The position numbers were made by a program, and so were the translations under genes. From assembly GCF_000485595.1 (NCBI RefSeq), contig NW_014577240.1, forward strand, positions 232,242-286,593: a stretch of 54,352 bases of DNA, given 5' to 3'. Position 1 is the stretch's first letter; every line of letters starts with the position of its first letter. Shown piece by piece: positions 45,321-54,352 of the stretch. The stretch comes from Priapulus caudatus. Lineage: Eukaryota; Priapulida; Priapulimorpha; Priapulimorphida; Priapulidae. The notes under the pieces were generated by a model. That model saw only the letters and a program-made list of their open reading frames with translations, was not told the origin of the DNA and did not search any database.

Positions 45321-45475
45321 TGTGTGTGTGTGCGTGTGTGCGTGTGTGCGTGTGTATGTGTGTGTGTGTGTGTGTGCGTGTGTTTCTCTTTCTTCTTCTC
45401 TCTCTCTCGCTCTCTCTTCTACTCTCTCGTTCTGTCATCACTGTCTCTCGTTCTCTCTTTGTGCTTATGCGCTGC
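44765..45475. repeat. (TGTC)n, then (GT)n/(GCGT)n, then (CT)n tract
   Basis: TGTC with many slips to about 45250, GT with a central GCGT block to 45385, then CT-rich sequence to about 45475. It closes the 8.5-kb repeat region. Confidence 0.95.
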
Positions 45476-45646
45476 TTTATTGCCACTAAAAGTCTACGGG
45501 AATATTATATGAGCGCATTCCACACCTACTTCATTATTTTATATAATGAGCGGCAAAATTACGTTTTAGACGGCATGATAACCCCACAAGTGGAATCTAC
45601 CCAAGCTTTGTTTGTTAAAAGGCGCACGCGAGAGCGGTGTAGTAAA

Positions 45647-45914
45647 GCCTAGCGCAGACTCGCGACTTTTTCATGCAACTTCGAAATTGCTATAAAATCG
45701 CTATGTCTGCGGGAACGTACAACTGCAACTCGTAGCGATTCTGGTCGCTTGCAACGAGTTGCAAGAAATCATACTGGTTTGATTTTCAGCAACTCGTCGC
45801 TTCCAATTGCTTCGAAATCGCATGTGTGCGCACACACGGTGAAGCGTGCGACCGATCGCATGCGGTTGCAAGTTGCAGTGACATGCAACCAAAAGTCGCA
45901 AGTCTGCGCTAAGC
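45647..45914. mobile_element. MITE, 268 bp, GCYTAGCGCAGAC tips
   Basis: The left end GCCTAGCGCAGACTCGCGAC pairs with the right end GTCGCAAGTCTGCGCTAAGC. Inner parts such as TTGCAACGAGTTGCAA are self-complementary too. The flanks are TAAA (45643-45646) and TTAA (45915-45918), so an aged TTAA target is possible. No gene inside; superfamily not assigned. Confidence 0.78.
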
Positions 45915-46029
45915 TTAAGGGGTGGGAGTGTGTTTATCTGTATTCGAGAAAGCGTGAGCGCGTGAGAGAAAAATTGTGAGCCAGTATCAAAGACAGCAAG
46001 AACGCACCTGCATGCATACGTGAGCGAGT

Positions 46030-46205
46030 ATGTTAGCGTGAGAAATGGAGGGGACGAGATGGATAGCAAGAGAAGGACAGAGACGACGAGATTTAGAGAG
46101 AGCGAGAGAAGATAGAAATGAAAGAGAGAGCGAGTGAAGAGAAGGGAGAGAGAGTATGAGAGAGCTCGAGAGAGGAAGATAAAGGACAGGGGAGAGAGAG
46201 CACGA
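46030..46205. repeat. GAGA-rich purine patch
   Basis: Interrupted GAGA/GGAGAGAG sequence ending in GAGAGAGAGCACGAG. A weaker patch of the same kind is at 47635-47705. Confidence 0.75.
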
Positions 46206-48100
46206 GTTATACTTTACTAGCTTGTTCATTATAAATTTTTTCATTAGGAATTCTTTGTTTACAAATTCCTGATTGGAACATTTCTGTGGTGATTGGTAAG
46301 AATAGCCACATCTAACGATTGTAAAAGAAAATGCTTACAGAGACATTTTTCACTGACATAGCATTATGCTTGTTTACGTATTTTTATAGAAGTTTTGTTT
46401 TATTGTCAAAAACGGCTGCAGGGATGATGTTATTCATTCACCTATTCACTCGTTTATTAATTCGTGCGTCAGTTCGTTTGTTCCTTTCTTCTTTGTGCAT
46501 TGATTTATTTATTCATTCACTTGATTGATTAGGCATAACCGGTACGTACTATAGTAACTCGCTGACCTCAATTCTACATCGGCATTAAACGATGACATAC
46601 ATCCCTTGAATAGGGTGAATAAATTATCTTCGCTTTTAAATTCTGTGTTCTCTTTTATTCTGTTTTCTGCGCTGACCAACGTTATATAAACCAATTCGGA
46701 CGGTCATCACTTAAAAAACTAATCCTACCTAAAAATAATAAATAACCAACTCATACAGTCTAGCCCCCATGCATGTAATAGGAAGCAACCCGGTGTCTAC
46801 AGAGAACCTAATTTGTTGATGATTTGCTTGTGCGTGCGTGCGTGAATGTCTACGCGTGCGCGTGCATGCGTTCGTATGCGTATGACTGGGTGTCAGTGCG
46901 TGTGTGCGTGTGGTAAAGCTGGTGCACATGTCTGTGTTATAATCAGTATTTGGTACTGCCTGAGTGACATTATAACTCAGATGCTACCCTAATAATGTGC
47001 GACAAGATGCAATATCTAACGCAGTGCTGCAGCAGAGTCGATAACAACTTCTAACAGCTTACTTTAAGCACGCTAGCGGTTCTGCCTCTGGGATTACAAT
47101 CCCGACCTGACTTGCAATTAGGTGGTTAGATTTTACGTACAAAATCCACGACCAACTCTCTTCTTGAGAAAAAACAATCGAGAAACGCTGTCACGGTGCC
47201 ACGTGGCGCGGGCAGTGTTAGACCAATTGCATTGAAAGAAAGAAAAACATTCGAAGCCTCAGTAAAGTGGCAGTGCAGTGCGAATGGAGTACGTGCCCGA
47301 GATCGATCATATTGATTAGAAGCAAACTATCTAAACGCGCGAGTATTGTCGGAACAGCATTGAAGAATGCATGGTCCGTTATAATCTTCATAGGAGGGTG
47401 TGATCGCCAGGTGAATACAGTAGTGGCGCGTAATTAACCGGGCAGAATATTACTATGCATTCAGTAGTGGTGCCTCGTGCTGTGGTAAAAATGTTAACGT
47501 GAGATTTTTGTGCTAGCATATCGTACGGTGATGGTTCAGATTTGGATACTGTTAACTGAAAATTGTTAAACGAAAATTTTGTTTCGCCAAAATACGGTAG
47601 CATTCGAGAATGGTGATTTCGAGACTATGTGTGTGAGGCAGAGAGAGCGCCTACGGGCGTGCGAGAGAGGGGAGTGAGAGAGAGAATAGGGAAGCAGAGA
47701 GACCCATTGTAAAGCGGAACAATGGTTCCGCTCTTTTGTAGACATCGGATAATTAATTGCTAAGCACTATAGCTTCGTACATAAATGGAACAATGTCGTA
47801 CGTTCTTAGACGCATAACTAATAGATTGACACAATCAACGGACCGAGGCCAAACAAACTGAATAACAGAAAACCACGCCTATTGTAATAGTGCTACTCTA
47901 ATTTTAATTTCAGTCCAATCAGCACTGCGTCGTTGAAATCTTCGTCAGAAATACCAGCAAGCAATTAAAGCTAGCCTTCTATGAACAGCAAAATAAATTA
48001 AGCTAATTACAAACTTCTAACACCCAGCGATGCGCCACTGAAATCGCGACATTAATTATCTTCAGAAGATGCGAAACCTGGCAGCGATGGCACCCCCTCT
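46206..48100. other. Intergenic, nothing recognised
   Basis: AT-rich unique sequence with an ATTCATTC-like patch near 46430-46530 and a GTGCGTGC patch near 46830-46920. No domain or RNA gene seen. Confidence 0.5.
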
Positions 48101-48104
48101 TAGC

Positions 48105-48247
48105 TGCAGGGCGGCATGCAGGCAGGCAGGCAAGAAGGCGGTCAGACAAACAAGCAAGCACGCAGGTAGGCAAACACGCATGCAAGCTGGCAGGCAAGCA
48201 GGTAGGCAGGCTAGCAGGCTGGCAAGCAGGCAAGTAGGCAGGCAGTG
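48105..48247. repeat. Degenerate (GCAG/GCAA)n tract
   Basis: GGCAGGCAGGCAAGCAGG-type units for about 140 bp with many changes. Frames give Ala-Cys-Leu-Pro or Gln-Ala-Gly-Arg repeats. Confidence 0.9.
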
Positions 48248-49944
48248 TGTAGGTGTATGCGTGGAGGCGTTAGTTACTAGAACGTTATTTAGACTTTGGA
48301 GCATGACCCTAATCCTCGCTCTATGAGAGACTTCAATGTATGAGAAACCACGATGGGAAGGTAAATTCTATTTACTAGTTGAGGGAGTTAACGTAATCGC
48401 TCCTGTTCCCGATTTTTCAGCAATGTTTAAGCTTGCATAGATGCAACCTGTTCAGATTGAGCCCGCCTGATTCTGTGAGCGGGAGACTGTGCGTAGCGTG
48501 TCGCGCTACCCCATCACGAGTCTTCGCTACATACTCGAGTAAATAAGCCTTCGTGGCGATGTGAATCATTGCGGCAAAACATATGTGAGGATCTATAGTT
48601 TATACATCTATATCTATATGCTTTAGCCGTAACACGAATTAAATATGAAGGCGTCGACATTTGTAGCAATGTCAAACTAGAGGAGTGTCGAACGCAGCTA
48701 GGAAATATGGCACGGACGGCTTACTGAAAAGCACACAATCTCCCAGAAAGTAGGCCTACGTAGTATTAATATAAAGTGCGTTTTAATATAAAACTGATTT
48801 TCCAGTATTAACATGTCCCACTGCTTAAAACGCAATTTTGCAAACTTTCTCTAATACTTCCCGCGGAATTTGGCCTGGGTTTAGACAGCGTTAGTTTCGT
48901 ATATAGTTAAGATCCACTATTGATGTGATTTTAATATCAGGCAAGGTGCACCGACGTGCGCGTGACTTGCAAATGACAATGCATTTAGAATTTTCCATCT
49001 CTAATGGAGCGCAATTAGCTAGAACAAACGCACATCAAAGGCATTCCGTTTGTCTGGTCTAAGCAAGGATGATTACGTGTGTTACGTAACATTTGTGAAA
49101 TTGCGAGCGTTTAAGAAAATCGCTCATCCGTTAACAGCGTTCGGTTGATTTTTATTTAGCAAGATGTCCAGACGCCCATATACGTGTTGTTAGCTTATCA
49201 CACCTAAAACGATGTAGTAACATCGGCTTGTCCTACGTTTAGGGCCTCTAGTAAGCTCATACTTGTAGGTGATTGTACAACATGCGTTTGGAAATGTATG
49301 TGTGCTACCATGCATGCGTACGTGCTTACTACGTGTGCGTGTTTTCTTTGGTGTTGTTTTGCAAAGTAAGCCCATGCAGATTTATACCTCTTATATAATC
49401 CATGCAAATTTCTGTGCGATCCATGTGGCGTCGTTAGTGTTTGCTGAAACTCGACCATTATAATCCATAACTCGTGTCCATGAGAAATGCAAATTCGTGA
49501 TATAGAGAACCGCAGAAAATAATTGGCTGGCTTCCAAAATCGTAAATCGCTCTGTCGTCTTCAGCGCAGCGTGCTATTTCATGAAAACGTATTACAGTAA
49601 ATCTGTTTTAAAATATGAATTCCAAACTCTAACTCATGAATAAACAGACGAAAATATAATACCGAATATTTAATTTCCGATCTGCTATGACATTCAAGAG
49701 TAATGACAGTACGATATGTTTCGACACGATGTTACACGTAAAAATACAGTAAAAAACGGAACGTCGAAAAAATGACAATTTTCCCCTAAAAAAATTTCCC
49801 ATCATAGAAATTAACTTATTAACCGGATGGCAGAACCTACGAAACTCTAAAAGGAAGTATGCAAATGATTCGTGTGCAAGAGCGATTTCCTTACGTGGCC
49901 TTATATTCCCGTATATAGCTGTTATCCGAGTATAACATGACCAG
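48248..49944. other. Intergenic, nothing recognised
   Basis: No recognisable gene, RNA or repeat beyond short GT-rich runs near 49300. Confidence 0.5.
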
Positions 49945-49948
49945 TTAA

Positions 49949-50527
49949 GGATACTGTTAGGGTTAAGGACGAGTAACAATGTAAAGGGCATTGCAACATA
50001 ACTGCTCTTCAAATTCAATCAAACTCATATCCATTTCATAAGAGAGATGTGTCTCTACGCTCTCGATGAATTTATTTATTTTTAATCCATCGCTAATTAT
50101 GTGACGGCAAAAATTGTGAATTTATACAAAAGATGTACAAAAATGTTGTAGTGATTTTCAAAACGCAACATTTCGTAAACAAAGAGCCATAACTTCTCTA
50201 ACTAATTCCAAGGATCTTTTTTTTCCTTTGATATGTTAGCATTGAAACGTAACAAAAGATTTTGGAATCGGAGTTGTGAGTTTCGAGAAATAGCGTTTGA
50301 AAAATCAGCAACTTTAGCATTTCTAATAATGGAGATATTAGCACTTTTCTAAATTTCCCATGATTGAAAGCCTGTGTTAAGAATTGACTAATGCGGGGAT
50401 TTGAAACCGTTTGGGAGGCTATATACATAATTTCTACGTATGCATAGCTGCCCATGGGTGCAATCTATCAAATAAAGTGGGTATTGAAATTTCGACCGAA
50501 AATCACCTCCCAACCCTAACAGTATCC
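49949..50527. mobile_element. MITE, 579 bp, 16-bp TIRs and TTAA target duplication
   Basis: The left tip GGATACTGTTAGGGTT is perfectly repeated in reverse at the right (AACCCTAACAGTATCC, 50512-50527). Both ends abut TTAA (49945-49948 and 50528-50531). TTAA duplications are typical of piggyBac and Kolobok elements. The interior is AT-rich without a gene, so it depended on another element's transposase. Confidence 0.88.
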
Positions 50528-50787
50528 TTAAATAATTATTGGTGAGTTAACGCTGTCTCGTGCAGTGCTGAATGCAGCCAAGTGAATGTCCTTATCTCGC
50601 TGTCTAACTAATTGCACGCCATTATAGATGAAAAATTTTAGATTCACTGCTGTCATTTTCAAGTCGTGTTTAGCCGGCGAACAGCGCCTGAGATTAAAAT
50701 CAGTCCATAGCCGATTTTATCTATATACGATAATAAACATGCTCATGTATACCCTAATATAACATGCTTCAGCGTGTACGGGAACGC

Positions 50788-50960
<173 letters not shown>

Positions 50961-51464
50961 ACGTGGGATTGTGCATGGGCTTGTGCGTGTGTGTGTGCTT
51001 GAGTCCCTTCATGTGCGCATTTGCTCGGAGCTTGTAATACATTAGCAGATCTCGCCGCTATATCCACGTTGAGCTCGAGATATATTCACTGAATCTTCTG
51101 CATCCCGCTGCCACCACACATCACGTCGACCTGCGGTACTTTCACTGCATTCCCCGCCCTCCAACACATTTACGTTTATCCTTTGACGCCCACTCCCCAT
51201 CCATTAAGTCAATCTGATGGAGCACACAAACACTCCTCTCACCGGGTTCCATGCTATGAGCGCCGAAGAGAGAAGTTGTTCACATAAAATTACCATGCTT
51301 ATTAACAAAAATTTGTGAAGGAATCGATCGCTTGTAAACCTGTAGATGCCTATTGCGCATCGTCTCCGTATCGGTATCTAACTTCTTAAATAGGGCATAA
51401 ACAGTAAATCTCATGCCGAAAACGTTGGTTATACGGTTATAACAACGGTTATACGGTAATATAA

Positions 51465-51560
51465 ACATATGCGCACACACGCACACACCTGAGCACATTC
51501 GCTCACTCACATACGTTCGCACACACATCGGCGCATGCACGCACAGACCTGCACGTACCC
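51465..51560. repeat. Degenerate CA/CACG patch
   Basis: CACACACGCACACAC and related words, spaced by ACTCACTC-like units. Weakly repetitive. Confidence 0.7.
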
Positions 51561-51599
51561 GCACTCACTCGCTTACTCGTAGGCGCCGCACATAAACCC

Positions 51600-52250
51600 G
51601 CACCCATGGAAGCACAACCACACTCATATCATCACTCGTATTCATTTAGTGTGCCATGCAGATTGTTTGCTAGGATAGCATTCTATGTCTGCTGGCCGCG
51701 AGGCGAATCATGGTGTATTCTATAGCCCCTCGCTATTCCCCTAGAAATAGATAGAAGGCAGAGAATGCGAGATACTGACCAGCACACTATGTGCCCGATA
51801 ACCACGCAGCAACGCTTCAACAACTCTTAGACTGACTCCGAGCGTCCCTACGGCTGCGCCAACACGGCTTGATACCAGCAACGACTTACACGGAGTCTGT
51901 TTAGGTTCCTCCGCCTTTTCATCACTATTAATGATCCCAGTGGTGATCGTAGGTAGCGATTAGGTTAATGGTGTCGATAGATTAATTAAGGCTAGTTATC
52001 GGCACGATAGCAGGCGACGCGGTTGCTATAACAAACGGCAGACGATGAAGCCGACGCAATTCTCAGAAGCTGTAAATTCACGTCTGCGCATCTGCACATC
52101 TCTGCGCCGGAGTGATCGCGGATGCGGACTCGCAAGAGACGGCAACCTCTAGCAGTCTCCACTTACTTCTTGCACAACACGCGAGCAGAGAGCATCACGT
52201 GAACACTATCTAGATTAGCGTCACATTAAGTTAGCGTAAGACGCATGCGC
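51600..52250. other. Intergenic, nothing recognised
   Basis: No domain, RNA gene or repeat found. Confidence 0.5.
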
Positions 52251-52254
52251 GTAC

Positions 52255-52362
52255 GGCCTGGCAGACGAACAGGCAGACAGAGAGGGGGACAGGCAAATAG
52301 ACAGACAGGCACATTGGCGTGCAGGCATGCAGGCAGACAGGCAGACATGCAGACAGGCAGAG
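52255..52362. repeat. Degenerate (CAGA/CAGG)n tract
   Basis: GGCAGACAGGCAGACATGC-type units over about 105 bp, similar in style to the tract at 48105. Confidence 0.88.
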
Positions 52363-53715
52363 AAGCTGTCCTTAGACGGTATAAGCCACTGCAAAGCTCT
52401 CCCGAGTCGTGTGGCGGTAGTATTCGGTGTTTAGTTTAAAACGATACGGACACACACTATAGTTGCCCTAAATACAGTGCGCAGCCGCGCGCATCTACGC
52501 ATGGCTGTCCGTGAAGCCATGCCGCGTGCGTGGGAAGCAAACTACGCGCAAAATCTCCACTATACGTCCCACGGATAAAAACATTGGCGTAGGTATATCC
52601 GTAAAGATTGAATTCTCGCAGAGTTATGGTAAGCAAGTCGATATATATTAAGTAGATGTGAGTGTATTGCGTGGGAGAGCCGGCGGTTGCAAACAGACCT
52701 CTGCAGCTGGGAGTGTTCATGTAGTGGACCGAATGTAGATAATAGATATTCAACACTCAACAGTGTACAGATATATTGTGAAAAAAACGCGCAGGTTACG
52801 AATGGCGGACAAAACATCCCCGCCAACACTACGACTTCATTTCGTTAGATAAGAATATATATATATATATATATACGGAGAAAGAAGAAAGAGACAGCGC
52901 GGATGCGCGCGTACCTGCATATATAATTTCTAAACCTTGACAACCCTTAATAAAAATTCCCTATATACAAAAGAGAAAATGTGTATTCATTATAATTACT
53001 TTATCATCAGAATTAATATTGATTTCCGTAGTTCGTATATAATATGTAATAAGCGATGAGCAGCGCTTACGCCGGCAATGTACGCACAACTTCAGTAAAG
53101 CTGCTACTGCATGTAAGTGTTAAGTATTGCAATTAACGCATAATAACCTACGAGAAACGCAAAGCGAACGAAATAAGATTCTAAATCATTGATATCCGCT
53201 AGATTTTACGCGCACATGAGATTGAATGTTTTACCGAAACATCCATAAAACGCAGTTCGCCATTGCACGGTGGTATTCTTACGAGTACGCACACTGTTTC
53301 CTGCGTATTCCAGCCGATTGAGATGTTAATAAGTGTACTCTCGGTAAAATTCTGCGTAGAGAGGCTAATGCAAACAGCAAACCAGAGCGGCATCGTTACT
53401 TGCAGGCATATTCCCCTCATTCGCCCTAAATTGAATTTCGGCACGCGTTCTTCGCGAATGGGATCAATGCGAGTGTGCATGCGCTGACGTCACGCCGAAC
53501 TGCTAACAATTTCACATTTATTCCCGGAATAAAACAGGGCTGCATCGCGTCGGCGCATGTCAGGCGCACATGCATAGCGCATATGTCGACGACGTAGGAT
53601 GATCACATTCATGAGGAGGAAGCGACGACACAAGGTCACCGCGGCGGTCAAGGGCTTTCAATATGACCTAGCAGCTGCTGCATGCTTGGCGAGAACCGCA
53701 CAGTTACGTAGTCAC
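52363..53715. other. Intergenic, short (TA)n only
   Basis: Holds a (TA)n run at about 52855-52875. No gene recognised. Confidence 0.5.
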
Positions 53716-53820
53716 GCACAGCCACACACGCACGCGCACATGATATTACCCACGCACACGCACACGCACACGCATGCACGCAGGTATGCATGCACGCACA
53801 TACGTACGCACACATACACG
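53716..53820. repeat. (CACG)n-like patch
   Basis: CACACGCACGCGCACA and CGCACACGCACACGCA units with interruptions up to about 53820. Confidence 0.85.
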
Positions 53821-54032
53821 CTTTCAAAACGCCTATGCTTCTTTATTTCTTGTTATCAGATACTTGATAAAAGCAAAATATAGTGAGAGTTTATTATTGT
53901 AAGATTGTATCATATAACTTGCTTATATATGGGTATTATTATACGCTTTGGAACGTGTTATGCTGACATTGTGTAACTAATATAACGAATGTTATAGACA
54001 GCATTTTGTATTTGCCATTCATTCGAAAAACC

Positions 54033-54352
54033 GGGGGCCCGTTGTCAGAAAAAAAATTAGTCTTAACATTAGTCTTAACATTAACTTCCACTCGTTAACC
54101 GTTGACAGAAACATCGTAATGTTACGAGAACGAAAAATCCTCGCAAATATCCTCTTAACATTACGAGAGCCCAGAACCTCTCGTAACTTTAATGTTAAGT
54201 TGAAAATAACACATTTACACTACGAATTACATTTATAGTGATATTATATTTTATAATAATGAATAAAATGTGTGTTTTTCTTGAAAAACACGTCAAAATC
54301 ATTAATTATCTACCGCGCTAATAAAACAACATCATTTACAACACTGGGTACT
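54033..54352. mobile_element. Probable MITE, truncated by the window edge
   Basis: Begins GGGGGCCCGTTGTCAGAAA and contains inverted pairs CTTAACATTA/TAATGTTAAG and CTCGTAAC/GTTACGAG. GGGCCC-starting tips with TTAGTCTTAA interiors are common in Harbinger-type MITEs of marine invertebrates, as far as I recall. The right tip is outside the window, so type and length are unproven. Confidence 0.4.

Noticed and set aside
44670-45512. Cys-Leu-Ser-Val repeat proteins
   Set aside because: Produced by TGTC tetranucleotides; no start context, domain or splice evidence.
47030-47120. Possible tRNA or snoRNA because of GGGATTACAATCCC
   Set aside because: No cloverleaf with A and B box promoters could be drawn; it is only a short inverted word.

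Overview
The window looks like nuclear DNA of an invertebrate animal. It has split genes with GT-AG introns, fibronectin type III (FN3) exons, Academ-like, hAT-like and TTAA-type DNA transposons, a jockey-type LINE fragment and TTAGGG-like repeats. About a third of it is simple-sequence DNA. Nothing bacterial or organellar was seen. The species cannot be named from the sequence.

Left part (1-15.4 kb): a transposon graveyard. A (TG)n tract opens the window. An Academ-like element follows (374-5609) with about 0.8-kb terminal inverted repeats (TIRs). Its frameshifted transposase shows a FEN1/XPG-type nuclease signature and a cysteine-rich tail. After an intergenic stretch with a 22-bp minisatellite and a hAT-type MITE (8173-8471) comes a second, diverged Academ-like element (about 9636-13005). 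Immediately beyond it lies a decayed SAP plus SWIM-zinc-finger gene (13108-14230) in which one intron can still be read. A LINE C-terminal relic sits at 15.1-15.4 kb.

Middle (15.4-26 kb): a purine-rich GAA/GAG/GAT tract, an ATTGATC-rich repeat, and five exons on the minus strand (25457 down to 19310) of a multi-FN3 protein. Splice phases agree wherever exons can be joined. Its introns hold a 430-bp GT tract and AT repeats. The start, the end and some internal exons were not found.

Right-middle (26-45.4 kb): long GGAT, CATA, GATA and TGTC tracts, one run of Ns (27699-27723), and two copies in direct orientation of an 8.5-kb unit (27753-36317 and 36318-44764). The copies differ mainly by scattered 1-3 base indels, which looks like unpolished long-read sequence, so reading frames there are unreliable. 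Each copy carries a palindromic MITE with a TTAGGG-like core and an unusually long (about 15 bp) apparent target duplication.

Right end (45.4-54.35 kb): no recognisable genes. There are two clear MITEs (45647-45914; 49949-50527 with TTAA flanks), several microsatellites, and what may be the start of another MITE cut by the window edge. The only gene that looks possibly functional is the FN3 gene. All transposon genes seen are broken.
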